Positions 1 to 8,282 of a stretch of 64,000 nucleotides of DNA are shown here, in pieces. Source of the stretch: Sphingomonas caeni (lineage in GTDB: Bacteria; Pseudomonadota; Alphaproteobacteria; Sphingomonadales; Sphingomonadaceae); NCBI RefSeq assembly GCF_026013415.1, contig NZ_JAPDOK010000002.1, positions 1-64,000 on the forward strand, read 5' to 3'. The notes under the pieces are model-generated. The model was given only the letters and a program-made list of their open reading frames with translations. It ran no database searches and was not told where the DNA came from. Each line of letters opens with the position of its first letter. Position 1 is the first letter of the stretch. A program made the translations under genes and the position numbers.

Positions 1-60
1 CGCGCCGCATACTTCCTCGCCTTCATCCACCTCGCCGCAGCCATGATCTGGATGCGTTGA
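1..60 (+). CDS. C-terminal end of a gene entering from the left, probable membrane protein
   Basis: Frame 1 is open from the first base to a TGA at 58-60. The 19 residues end in a hydrophobic helix (FLAFIHLAAAMIWMR), as at the C-terminus of an inner-membrane protein. There is too little sequence to name a family. Confidence 0.5.
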   Translation, partial: RAAYFLAFIHLAAAMIWMR

Positions 61-129
61 ATGTCGATTCGTCCTAGTTGACCGCATCCGCTCCCTGCTT
101 ACAACGATGTAAGCTCAGGAGAGGATCGC

Positions 130-1269
130 ATGGCCGAAGCCTATATCGTCGAGGCGGTTCGCACCGCCGGAGGCCGCCGCAACGGCAAGCTGATGGGCTG
201 GCACCCCAATGATCTGGGCGGGGCGGCGCTGTCGGCGATCGCGGCGCGCAGCGGGATCGATCCCAAGGCGATCGACGATGTGATCATGGGCTGTGTCGGC
301 CAGGCGGGCGAGCAGGCGCTGCATATCGGGCGCAACTGCGTGCTGGCTTCGACGCTGCCGCAATCGGTGCCGGCGGTGAGCATCGACCGGCAATGCGGCA
401 GCTCGCAGCAGGCGATCCAGTTCGCGGCGCAGGCGGTGATGAGCGGCACACAGGACGTGGTGATCGCCGCGGGGGTCGAACATATGAGCCGCGTGCCGAT
501 GGGGACCAGCGTCGCGGGCGGCAAGCCGTTCAGCGACGCGGTGTTGGCGCGATTCGGGGTACGCGGGTTCAGCCAGTTCACCGGCGCGGAGATGATCGCG
601 AGGAAGTACGGCTATTCGCGCGAGCAGCTCGATGCCTATGCGCTGGAGAGCCACCGCCGCGCCGCTGCGGCGACCGAGCGGGGGGATTTCGATGGGGAGA
701 TCGTGCCGCTCGAGATCGAGGGCGGACATCATACGATCGACGAGGGCATCCGCTTCGACGCGACGCTCGACGGACTGGCCTCGCTCAAGACCCTGGTCGA
801 GGGCGGCGCGATCACCGCGGGCAATGCCAGTCAGATCTGCGACGGATCCTCGGCGGTGCTGGTGGTGTCGGAACAGGCGCTCAAGGATCACGGGCTGACC
901 CCGCTGGCGCGGATCGTCAACCTGACGGTGACCGCGGGCGATCCGGTGATCATGCTCGAAGAGCCGCTGTTCGCGACCGACAAGGCGCTCAAGCGCGCCG
1001 GGATGACGCTCGCCGATATCGACCTGTACGAGGTCAACGAGGCCTTCGCCCCGGTGCCGCTCGCGTGGCTGGAGCACACTGGCGGCGACCCCGCGAAGCT
1101 CAACGTCAATGGCGGCGCGATCGCGCTGGGGCATCCGCTGGGGGCCTCGGGCACCAAGCTGATGACGACGCTGATCCATGGCTTACGCAGGCGCGGGCTC
1201 AAATACGGGCTCCAGACGATGTGCGAGGGCGGCGGCATCGCCAATGTGACCATCGTCGAAGCGCTGTGA
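130..1269 (+). CDS. Acetyl-CoA C-acyltransferase (thiolase)
   Basis: 379 aa, about the usual length of thiolases. The nucleophilic cysteine is Cys89 in DRQCGSSQQA. The NEAFAPVPLAW segment, the GGAIALGHPLGASG histidine loop and the C-terminal CEGGG cysteine are all present, so the active site looks complete. It would cleave 3-ketoacyl-CoA with CoA, or condense acetyl-CoA. An AGGAGAGG ribosome-binding site precedes the ATG. The CoA transferase and acyl-CoA dehydrogenase that follow on the same strand point to degradation of a fatty or branched acyl-CoA. The precise chain specificity cannot be read from the sequence. Confidence 0.93.
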   Translation: MAEAYIVEAVRTAGGRRNGKLMGWHPNDLGGAALSAIAARSGIDPKAIDDVIMGCVGQAGEQALHIGRNCVLASTLPQSVPAVSIDRQCGSSQQAIQFAAQAVMSGTQDVVIAAGVEHMSRVPMGTSVAGGKPFSDAVLARFGVRGFSQFTGAEMIARKYGYSREQLDAYALESHRRAAAATERGDFDGEIVPLEIEGGHHTIDEGIRFDATLDGLASLKTLVEGGAITAGNASQICDGSSAVLVVSEQALKDHGLTPLARIVNLTVTAGDPVIMLEEPLFATDKALKRAGMTLADIDLYEVNEAFAPVPLAWLEHTGGDPAKLNVNGGAIALGHPLGASGTKLMTTLIHGLRRRGLKYGLQTMCEGGGIANVTIVEAL

Positions 1270-1283
1270 GGCTGGCCTTCTTC

Positions 1284-1426
1284 ATTCCTCCCCGGAACGG
1301 GGAGGGGGACCGCCGCCGAAGGCGGTGGTGGAGGGGGCCCCGCTCTCCCCAAATTCCAGCGCTCGCGGATGGCGGGGCTCCTCCACCAGCCTGCGGCTGG
1401 TCCCCCTCCCCGTCCCGGGGAGGAAT
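1284..1426. repeat. Palindromic intergenic repeat, family A, copy 1
   Basis: About 140 bp bounded by inverted CCTCCCC/GGGGAGG arms, with internal CCGCC and CTCCACCA segments. Its right arm ends in GGGGAGGAATTTA, which lies directly before the GTG start of the next gene and looks like that gene's ribosome-binding site. Six further copies occur in the window. Confidence 0.85.
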
Positions 1427-1429
1427 TTA

Positions 1430-2491
1430 GTGGGCGCCCTTACCGGCGTCCGCATCATCGAGTTCGCCGGGATCGGCCCCGCGCCGTTCGCGGGTATGAT
1501 GCTGGCGGATCATGGCGCCGAGGTGATCCGGATCGAGCGGCCGGGCGAGGGCTTCATGCCGCACTCGCTGGCGCGCGGGCGGCGGTCGATTTCGCTCGAT
1601 CTCAAGACTGCCGAGGGCGCGGCGCTGGCCCGCCAGCTCTGCGCGACGGCCGACGGGCTGATCGAGGGCAACCGGCCCGGCGTGATGGAACGGCTGGGGC
1701 TGGGGCCCGAGCTGCTGCTCGGCGACAATCCGAAGCTCGTCTATGGCCGCATGACCGGCTGGGGACAGAGCGGGCCGCTCGCCCAGGCGCCGGGGCACGA
1801 CATCAATTACATCGCCGTGTCGGGCGTGCTCGAGGGGGTCGGCCATCCGGGCGGACGGCCGGTGGCGCCGGTCAATTATGTCGGCGATTTCGGCGGCGGG
1901 GGCATGCTGCTCGCCTTCGGGATGGTGAGCGCGCTGCTCGCGGTGAAGATGGGCGCGCCGGGGCAGGTCGTCGATGCGGCGATGACCGATGGCTCGGCTT
2001 TGCTCGCGACGATGAGCTGGGGGTTCAAGCGCGCCGGCCTATGGCCCGACGGTCCCGGCAACGCCATGCTGAGCGGCGCGGCGCCCTTCTACCGGACCTA
2101 TGAATGCGCCGACGGCAAGTTTGTCGGGGTCGGCGCGATCGAGCCGCAATTCTGGGCGGCGCTGCTCGCCGGATTGAGCCTGAGCGACGATCCCGATTTC
2201 GCGCAGCAGCGCGATCCCGCGGCCTGGCCCGCGCAGACCGCCAAGCTCGAAGCCCTGTTCGCCGAACGCACCCGTGACGACTGGGCCGGGCATTTCGCGC
2301 CCGAGGCGTGCGTGTCGCCGGTCCTGACCTTCGACGAAGCCGCGGCGCATCCGCACAATCTCGCGCGCGGAACCTTCGCCTCGGGAGAGCCGGCCCCCGC
2401 CCCGCGCTTCTCGGCCACCCCCGCCGCCGCGCCTCGCCCGCCGGTGGTCGAAGCGGCGGACGCGGTGATCGCCGAACGCAAGGAACGCTGA
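1430..2491 (+). CDS. CaiB/BaiF family CoA transferase (alpha-methylacyl-CoA racemase-like)
   Basis: 353 aa from GTG 1430. The open frame extends further upstream, but only through the repeat. The family N-terminus (LTGVRIIEFAGIGPAPFAGM) begins at this GTG, and GGGAGG lies 6 bases upstream. His123 and Asp153 (GHDINY and VGDFGGGG) match the catalytic pair of alpha-methylacyl-CoA racemase. It probably epimerises 2-methylacyl-CoA or moves CoA between acids. It is followed after one base by the acyl-CoA dehydrogenase, which fits beta-oxidation of methyl-branched or terpenoid acyl chains. Confidence 0.88.
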   Translation: MGALTGVRIIEFAGIGPAPFAGMMLADHGAEVIRIERPGEGFMPHSLARGRRSISLDLKTAEGAALARQLCATADGLIEGNRPGVMERLGLGPELLLGDNPKLVYGRMTGWGQSGPLAQAPGHDINYIAVSGVLEGVGHPGGRPVAPVNYVGDFGGGGMLLAFGMVSALLAVKMGAPGQVVDAAMTDGSALLATMSWGFKRAGLWPDGPGNAMLSGAAPFYRTYECADGKFVGVGAIEPQFWAALLAGLSLSDDPDFAQQRDPAAWPAQTAKLEALFAERTRDDWAGHFAPEACVSPVLTFDEAAAHPHNLARGTFASGEPAPAPRFSATPAAAPRPPVVEAADAVIAERKER

Positions 2492-2492
2492 C

Positions 2493-3656
2493 ATGCCCGT
2501 GCTCGACGTACCCCCTCCGGCTTGCATGCAGGACCCCGAGATCGTGCTGCTCGCCGACGCCGCCGCGCGCTTCTTCGAACGCGAGGCGACGCCCGAGCGC
2601 ATCCAGGGCTGGCGTGACGCCGGACAGGTCGAGCGCGCCTTTTGGCGGCAGGCGGGCGAGGCGGGGCTGCTCGGCGCATCGATCCCGGCCGAATATGGCG
2701 GCGGCGGGGGCGATTTCCGGCATGAGGTCGCGCTTGTCGAGCAGGTCGCGAAGCATGGCGTCGAGGGCTTCGCGCTCTCGCTCCACAACGTCATCATCCT
2801 GCCCTATGTCCTCGCGCACGGGACCGACGAGCAGAAGCAGCGCTGGCTCCCGAAGCTCTGCTCGGGCGAGAGCGTCGCCGCGATCGCGATGAGCGAGCCG
2901 GGCGCGGGATCGGACCTGCAGGCGATCCGCACCACCGCGCTCAAGGACGGCAATGGCTACCGGATCAACGGCGCCAAGACCTTCATCTCGAACGGGCAGA
3001 TTGCCGACTTCATCATCGTCGTCGCCAAGACCGATCCGGCGGCGGGCGGCAAGGGCGTGTCGCTGCTGATCGTCGATACCAACGATGCCGAGGGCTTCCG
3101 CCGGGGCAAGGCGCTCGACAAGATCGGGCAGGATGCGCAGGACACGTCCGAGCTGTTCTTCGACGATGTCTGGGTGCCCGCCGACAATCTGCTGGGGCAC
3201 AGCGAGGGCCAGGGCTTTCGCCAGCTGATGGCCGAACTCCCCCGGGAAAGGCTGATCATCGCGGTCGGCAGCATCCAGACGATGGAACGCGCGCTTGCGT
3301 GCACGATCGACTATGTCAAGGAGCGCGAGGCGTTCGGCCAGCGCATCTTCGATTTCCAGAACACCCAGTTCAAGCTCGCCGAGTGCAAGGCCAAGGCGAC
3401 GGTGGCCAAGGTGTATGTCAACGACTGCGTCCAGCGCTACATGGACGGGACGCTGGACCTGACCACCGCGGCGATCGCCAAATTGTTCGCCACCGAGGCG
3501 GAGTGGGAGGTGGTCGATGCCTGCCTCCAGCTGCATGGCGGCTATGGCTATATCAACGACTATCCGATCGCGCGGCTGTGGCGGAATGCGCGGGTCCAGC
3601 GCATCTATGGCGGATCGAGCGAGATCATGAAGCTGCTGATCGCGCGGTCCTTGTAG
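2493..3656 (+). CDS. Acyl-CoA dehydrogenase, long-chain type
   Basis: 387 aa, normal for the family. The FAD and substrate motif is AIAMSEPGAGSDLQA. The C-terminal helix reads IYGGSSEIMK, with Gly where medium-chain enzymes carry the catalytic Glu of YEGT. As in long-chain and isovaleryl enzymes, the base is therefore expected in an earlier helix, and a Glu near residue 265 (SIQTMERAL) fits. It would oxidise acyl-CoA to trans-2-enoyl-CoA, passing electrons to ETF. ATG lies one base after the stop of the CoA transferase, so the two are almost certainly cotranscribed. Confidence 0.92.
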   Translation: MPVLDVPPPACMQDPEIVLLADAAARFFEREATPERIQGWRDAGQVERAFWRQAGEAGLLGASIPAEYGGGGGDFRHEVALVEQVAKHGVEGFALSLHNVIILPYVLAHGTDEQKQRWLPKLCSGESVAAIAMSEPGAGSDLQAIRTTALKDGNGYRINGAKTFISNGQIADFIIVVAKTDPAAGGKGVSLLIVDTNDAEGFRRGKALDKIGQDAQDTSELFFDDVWVPADNLLGHSEGQGFRQLMAELPRERLIIAVGSIQTMERALACTIDYVKEREAFGQRIFDFQNTQFKLAECKAKATVAKVYVNDCVQRYMDGTLDLTTAAIAKLFATEAEWEVVDACLQLHGGYGYINDYPIARLWRNARVQRIYGGSSEIMKLLIARSL

Positions 3657-3663
3657 GCGGGCG

Positions 3664-4077
3664 GTGCCGCCCTATGTCGGGGAGGTGACCGAACCGCGCG
3701 CCTCTGACCCGAGCGACGTGCCGACGCCGCTGCGTTCGGCGGCCGGCGCGGTGTTCGGGATCGCGGCGGCGCTGCTGCTGTCGCTGCTCGGCGGGGGCGT
3801 CCATGCCACAAGGGCGCATTCGGCGGTCAGCGTCGCGGTGGCGGATCAGTGCCTGCCGAGCGCGGGCGACCGCGCCGGCGATGCGCGGCGGGCGGTCCAT
3901 CCCAAGGGGGCGAACGCACGGCGCCCCGATTTCGACAGCGGGCTCGCGCTGGCCGCGTTCGGTTTCGCGCTTCCCTGCGCCGCTCCGCAAACGGCGCGGC
4001 ACCGGGCGGTCGCCGGCGCGCAAGCCCGGACAAGCTGGCCCTCCACCACTCGGGCACGCGCGCCTCCGCGCGCCTGA
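3664..4077 (+). CDS. Hypothetical protein with one hydrophobic segment
   Basis: An open frame of 137 codons beginning with GTG. Third positions are mostly G/C over the first two thirds. A hydrophobic stretch of about 20 residues (AAGAVFGIAAALLLSLLGGG) lies near residue 30, followed by an Ala/Arg-rich tail. No family is recognised and the ribosome-binding site is weak; GTG at 3685 is an alternative start. It fills an otherwise empty 530-bp gap, and could be non-coding GC-rich DNA that happens to stay open. Confidence 0.33.
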   Translation: MPPYVGEVTEPRASDPSDVPTPLRSAAGAVFGIAAALLLSLLGGGVHATRAHSAVSVAVADQCLPSAGDRAGDARRAVHPKGANARRPDFDSGLALAAFGFALPCAAPQTARHRAVAGAQARTSWPSTTRARAPPRA

Positions 4078-4185
4078 GTCCTTCCCCCGTTGACGCAATC
4101 GCCCGCCCGGCCCCGCGCCGCGCGGGTTCCGACGACTGCGCGCGGCCGCCCCCAGGGAGCGGCTGCGCGAAAAGAGGCAATTCGC

Positions 4186-4509
4186 ATGATCATCGAACAT
4201 GAAGACAATCCGAGCTGGTCCGTCCCCGCCACGCGCAAGCCCGCGCCGGGCCCGGTCGACGAGGTCGAGACCCTGCTCAAACGCTATCCACTGCTGAGCA
4301 CCGAGGAGACGCGGCGCTGCGTCGCCTTCCTCGCCGAGGCGCCGATCGCCGAGCGCGGCAGGCTCTCGGCGCGGCCCGGCATGGCGGCGAAGATGGACCA
4401 GCTCCGCCGCGACCATCCCAAGCCGTTCAAGCCCTCGATCGCCAGCTATCTTATGTTCGGCACGCTGATCGCCGCGATCCTGGTGTCGGGTTTCCTCGTA
4501 GCTGGATGA
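4186..4509 (+). CDS. Small membrane protein, unknown function
   Basis: 107 aa from ATG 4186 (MIIEHEDNPSWS). The frame is open further upstream, but the Arg/Pro-rich extension looks non-coding. The N-terminal 80 residues are soluble and charged (VETLLKRYPLLSTEETRRC). One transmembrane helix (YLMFGTLIAAILVSGFLVAG) ends the protein, so it is probably tail-anchored in the inner membrane. No family is recognised. It converges on the aldehyde dehydrogenase gene. Confidence 0.6.
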   Translation: MIIEHEDNPSWSVPATRKPAPGPVDEVETLLKRYPLLSTEETRRCVAFLAEAPIAERGRLSARPGMAAKMDQLRRDHPKPFKPSIASYLMFGTLIAAILVSGFLVAG

Positions 4510-4515
4510 TGCCCC

Positions 4516-4552
4516 AAGGTCCGCGCGCGACTTCCCGGTGCGCGCGGACCCC
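4516..4552. terminator. Strong GC hairpin between convergent genes
   Basis: GGTCCGCGCGC (4518-4528) pairs perfectly with GCGCGCGGACC (4540-4550) around an 11-nt loop. It sits between two converging genes. There is no U tract, so it may act as a weak bidirectional terminator or a 3' end stabiliser. Confidence 0.4.
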
Positions 4553-4611
4553 GGCGCGGCGTGGCGCCCCTCCCGTCTTTCCCCGGGGGGCGTCACGCCG
4601 TTGACCGGCGG

Positions 4612-6090
4612 CTAGAGATCGAACTCCACGCCCTGCGCGAGCGGCAGCGTCCGGCCGTAATTCACATTCTGGGTCTGGCGGCGCATATAGGCTTTCCACG
4701 AGTCCGAGCCCGACTCGCGCCCGCCGCCCGTCTCCTTCTCGCCGCCGAACGCGCCGCCGATCTCGGCGCCGCTGGTCCCCATATTGACGTTGGCGATGCC
4801 GCAATCGGAGCCGGTGGCCGACAGGAACGCCTCACCCTCGCGCAGATCGTTGGTGAGGATCGAGGAGGAAAGGCCCTGCGGCACGTCGCGCTGGATCGCG
4901 ATGGCCTGGGCGAAGTCGGTGTAGCGCAGGACATAGAGGATGGGCGCGAAGGTTTCCTCGCGCGCCAGGTCGCTCTGCGCGGGAAGTTCGGCGAGCGCGG
5001 GGCGGACATAATTGCCGTCGAGCTGCTCGCCGCCGGTGACCTCGCCCTCGGCGCGGGCGCGGGTCAGCGCCGAAGCCATCGCGGCGACGGCCTGGCTGTC
5101 GATCATCGGGCCGATCAGCGTCTCGGGATCGCGCGGATCGCCGATACGGAGCGACGCGAACGCCTTTTTCAGCCGCGGGATCAGCGCGTCATAGACCGAG
5201 TCATGGACGATCAGCCGGCGCATCGTCGTGCAGCGCTGGCCGGTGGTGCCCGCCGCGCTGAAGGCGATCGCGCGCACGGCGAGATCGAGATCGGCCGAGG
5301 GGCAGACGATCGTCGCGGCATTGCCGCCGAGCTCGAGCAGCGAGCGGCCGAGCCGGGCGGCGACGGCCTGCGCGAGCGCGCGGCCCATCGGCACGCTGCC
5401 GGTGGCGGAGACGAGCGGGATGCGCGGGTCGGCGGCGAGCGCCGCGCCGGTCTCGCGGCCGCCGGTGACCAGCTGGGCGAGGCCTTCGGGAGCGCCGAAA
5501 TCCTTGGCGACGCGGTCGAACAGCGCCTGGACGGCGTGGGCGGTGACGGGGGTCTTCTCGCTGGGCTTCCACAGGACCGAATCGCCGCAGACCAAAGCGA
5601 TGCACGCGTTCCACGCCCAGACCGCGACGGGGAAGTTGAACGCGCTGATCACCGCGACCGGCCCCAGCGGATGCCACAGCTCGCGCATATGATGCTCGGG
5701 GCGCTCGCTGGCGATGGTGAGGCCGTAGAGCTGGCGCGAAAGCCCGACCGCGAAGTCGCAGATGTCGATCATCTCCTGCACTTCGCCCACGCCTTCGGAG
5801 AGGGGCTTGCCGGTTTCGATGGTGACGAGGCGGCCGAGCGCGTCGCGGTGGGTGCGCAGCGCCTCGCCGAACTGGCGGACGAGTAGGCCACGGACCGGAG
5901 CCGGCACGCTGCGCCAGGCCTCGAACGCGGTCACCGAGGCGGCGATGGCGGCGGCGGGATCGGCATGGTCGGGAACCTGCGGCATCGGCGTGCCGTCGAT
6001 GGGGGAAGGCAGACCGGTTTGCGGGAGGGGACAGCCCAGGACCTCGAGGATGGCGGCGGCCTCGGCGCCGGCGGGGGGGAATGTGCTCAT
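4612..6090 (-). CDS. ALDH7-type aldehyde dehydrogenase (aminoadipate semialdehyde / piperideine-6-carboxylate dehydrogenase)
   Basis: 492 aa from ATG 6090. The open frame runs upstream only through a palindromic repeat, so that extension is rejected. The NAD-linked ALDH core is complete: ISAFNFPVAVWAWN, LLELGGNAATI with the catalytic Glu, and GTTGQRCTTMRR with the catalytic Cys. The C-terminus (ANVNMGTSGAEIGGAFGGEK, then GGGRESGSDSWK) is characteristic of antiquitin/ALDH7 rather than other ALDHs. It would oxidise alpha-aminoadipate semialdehyde in lysine breakdown. No other lysine-catabolism gene is adjacent, so the substrate is inferred from family only. Confidence 0.88.
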   Translation of the reverse strand: MSTFPPAGAEAAAILEVLGCPLPQTGLPSPIDGTPMPQVPDHADPAAAIAASVTAFEAWRSVPAPVRGLLVRQFGEALRTHRDALGRLVTIETGKPLSEGVGEVQEMIDICDFAVGLSRQLYGLTIASERPEHHMRELWHPLGPVAVISAFNFPVAVWAWNACIALVCGDSVLWKPSEKTPVTAHAVQALFDRVAKDFGAPEGLAQLVTGGRETGAALAADPRIPLVSATGSVPMGRALAQAVAARLGRSLLELGGNAATIVCPSADLDLAVRAIAFSAAGTTGQRCTTMRRLIVHDSVYDALIPRLKKAFASLRIGDPRDPETLIGPMIDSQAVAAMASALTRARAEGEVTGGEQLDGNYVRPALAELPAQSDLAREETFAPILYVLRYTDFAQAIAIQRDVPQGLSSSILTNDLREGEAFLSATGSDCGIANVNMGTSGAEIGGAFGGEKETGGGRESGSDSWKAYMRRQTQNVNYGRTLPLAQGVEFDL

Positions 6091-6110
6091 GATGGCTTCC
6101 CTACCCTCAC

Positions 6111-6197
6111 CGTCATCCCGGCGAAAGCCGGGGCCCAGAACCACAGGCGACGCGGCAGCGTTACGCTGGGTCCCGGCTTTCGCCGGGATGACGATTT
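6111..6197. repeat. Palindromic intergenic repeat, family B, copy 1
   Basis: Two inverted copies of TCATCCCGGCGAAAGCCGGG-type arms, the left at 6112 and the right ending near 6196, separated by about 35 bp. Each arm is itself a hairpin. It lies between divergent genes. Confidence 0.85.
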
Positions 6198-6242
6198 AGG
6201 GGCAGGGTTGAAGCCGGTTCGGCCGAGGCGTACCTCGCCTCC

Positions 6243-7658
6243 ATGACCGACTCCACCGCCCCGCTCGCCTATATCGAGAGCCATCTCGACGACACGCTCG
6301 ACCGCCTTTTCGCGCTGATGCGCGTCCAGTCGGTCTCGACCGACCCAGCCTATGCGCCCGAATGCCTAAAGGCGGCGCAATTGCTTGCCAACGAGCTGAC
6401 CGGGCTCGGCTTCGATGCCCGCGTCGCGCCGACGCCGGGGCACCCCATGGTAGTCGCGCATCACGACGGCCCCGGCCCGCATATATTCTTCTACGGCCAT
6501 TATGACGTCCAGCCCGTGGACCCGCTCAACCTGTGGCGGCGCGATCCGTTCGACCCCGCGATCGAAACCAAGGCCGATGGCGCCAGGATCATCGTCGGGC
6601 GCGGCGCCTCCGACGACAAGGGGCAGTTGCGGACCTTTGTCGAGGCGTGCCGGGCGTGGAAGGAGACGACGGGCGCCCTCCCCTGCAAGGTGACGATCCT
6701 GTTCGAGGGCGAGGAGGAATCGGGATCGGTCAGCCTCGATCCCTTCCTGCGCGCCAATGCCGAAGAACTGAAGGCCGATTTCGCGCTGATCTGCGACACG
6801 CTGATGTGGGACGCGGACACGCCCGGCCTGACCATTGGCCTGCGCGGCATGGCGGCGGGCGAGGTGACGATCCACGCGGCCAGGCGCGACCTCCACTCGG
6901 GCCTGTACGGCGGCGCCGCGCGCAATCCGATCCAGCTGCTCGCGACGATCCTGGGCGAGATGAAGGACGCCGACGGCCATGTCACGCTCGACGGCTTTTA
7001 CGACGGCGTCGATCCGGTGAGCGCCGATGTCCGCAAGTCATGGGACGCGCTCGGCTTCGACGATGGCGAGTTTCTCGGCGATGTCGGCCTGCGCGTCCCG
7101 GCGGGCGAGAAGGGCACCGACGCGCTCGAACAGATCTGGGCGCGGCCGACCGCCGAAGTGAACGGCATCTGGGGCGGCTATACCGGCGAAGGGTTCAAGA
7201 CGGTGATTCCCGCCGAGGCGCATGCGAAAGTCAGCTTCCGGCTGGTCGGGCGGCAGGACCCCGACAAGGTCTGGGCGGCCTTCGAAAAACATGTCCGCGA
7301 TCGCCTCCCCGCCGATTGCAGCGCCGAGTTCGCCTCGCGCGGCCCCGGCAGCCCGGCGGTCAGCGTGCCGAGCGACAGCCCGCCGCTTGCCGCCACCCGG
7401 GCGGCGCTCGACGCCGAATGGGGCAAGGCGGCGCTGATCGGCTGCGGCGGGGGCATTCCCGTCGTCACCTCGATCCGCACCATCCTGGACATGGACACGG
7501 TGCTGGTCGGCTTCGCGCTGCCCGACGACAATATCCATTCGCCCAACGAGAAGTACGAGCTGAAGAGCTTCCACAAGGGAATGCGCAGCTGGGTGCGGAT
7601 CCTGGGCGCGCTGGGCGAGATGAAGGCCGCGAAAACGGTACAGGCGGCTGCGGCGTGA
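6243..7658 (+). CDS. M20 family metallopeptidase (dipeptidase/carboxypeptidase)
   Basis: 471 aa. The zinc-binding motifs of the M20 clan are in order: GHYDVQP near residue 83, GASDDKGQ near 121, EGEEESGS near 156, and a C-terminal His in NIHSPNEKYEL. The M20 dimerisation domain interrupts the catalytic domain around residues 200-360. No signal peptide is visible, so it is probably cytoplasmic and hydrolyses short peptides. ATG 6243 follows CGCCTCC with no good ribosome-binding site. It stands alone on this strand between two unrelated genes. Confidence 0.9.
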   Translation: MTDSTAPLAYIESHLDDTLDRLFALMRVQSVSTDPAYAPECLKAAQLLANELTGLGFDARVAPTPGHPMVVAHHDGPGPHIFFYGHYDVQPVDPLNLWRRDPFDPAIETKADGARIIVGRGASDDKGQLRTFVEACRAWKETTGALPCKVTILFEGEEESGSVSLDPFLRANAEELKADFALICDTLMWDADTPGLTIGLRGMAAGEVTIHAARRDLHSGLYGGAARNPIQLLATILGEMKDADGHVTLDGFYDGVDPVSADVRKSWDALGFDDGEFLGDVGLRVPAGEKGTDALEQIWARPTAEVNGIWGGYTGEGFKTVIPAEAHAKVSFRLVGRQDPDKVWAAFEKHVRDRLPADCSAEFASRGPGSPAVSVPSDSPPLAATRAALDAEWGKAALIGCGGGIPVVTSIRTILDMDTVLVGFALPDDNIHSPNEKYELKSFHKGMRSWVRILGALGEMKAAKTVQAAAA

Positions 7659-7718
7659 CATTGTCCTCACCCCGGCGAATCGGCTAGAATCGCCGCGTTC
7701 GGGGTTGGGGAGTTGCTC

Positions 7719-8183
7719 ATGTCGCGTTTGCTTGCCCTATCTGTGTTGGCGTCCGCCGCGCTGTTGCTCGCCGGCTGCAACCCCGCTGCACCGCCGCCCG
7801 CCAACAATGATGCGGCCGCGCTGGTCAACGAGGCCGAGCCCGCCGCGCCGCCACACCTCGCCGACACCGCGCCGCTGCCCGCAGGGGGCTTGAGCGAATG
7901 GCTGGTCGGCACCTGGTCGTTCGAGAAGGAATGCGCGAGCGACTTCGTAGTCCACTACAACGCCGACGGCAGCGTCGATAATTCGGGCGATGTCGGCACC
8001 TGGAAGGTCGCCGACGGCAAGATCACCGAGACGATCACCGAGCGCGGCGATCTGGGCGGCGAGGCTGCGCAGAAGGTCAATCCGCCCGAGGTCCGCAGCT
8101 TCGCGGTCGAGCGGATCGACCAGAATCACGGCGTGGTGACCTCGCCCTTCAACGGCAAGAAGGTCCCGATCCTGCGCTGTTGA
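7719..8183 (+). CDS. Small lipoprotein, unknown function
   Basis: 154 aa. ATG 7719 follows GGGGAG; a TTG two codons earlier is less likely. A lipoprotein signal peptide ends in the lipobox LLAGC (Cys about 20). After an Ala/Pro linker, one compact domain of about 100 residues follows (SEWLVGTWSFEKECASDF ... HGVVTSPFNGKKVPILRC). The WLVGTW segment resembles lipocalin-like small lipoproteins, but I cannot place it in a family with confidence. It is probably anchored in the periplasm or outer membrane. Confidence 0.75.
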   Translation: MSRLLALSVLASAALLLAGCNPAAPPPANNDAAALVNEAEPAAPPHLADTAPLPAGGLSEWLVGTWSFEKECASDFVVHYNADGSVDNSGDVGTWKVADGKITETITERGDLGGEAAQKVNPPEVRSFAVERIDQNHGVVTSPFNGKKVPILRC

Positions 8184-8252
8184 GCCCGCCGCTGGCGGGG
8201 TGTTGAGCCCGCCGCTGGCGGGGTGTTGAGCCCGCCGCTGGCGGGGTGTTGA
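8178..8252. repeat. Three tandem 23-bp hairpin units
   Basis: Three identical 23-bp units occupy 8178-8200, 8201-8223 and 8224-8246, followed by a partial TGTTGA. Each contains the perfect hairpin CCCGCCGCTGGCGGG. The first unit contains the stop codon of the preceding lipoprotein gene. They may act as a run of transcription or mRNA-decay stops. Confidence 0.9.
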
Positions 8253-8282
8253 CGGCGTGGGGCGTCAGGGCGATAGCAGGGC

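Noticed and set aside
3625-4596. Minus-strand 323-codon frame opposite the small membrane protein
   Set aside because: Arg/Gly/Ala-rich with no motif, and antisense to a frame with a clear transmembrane helix.
8178-8252. CRISPR-like tandem repeat
   Set aside because: Units are directly adjacent with no spacers, only three copies, and no cas genes are present.
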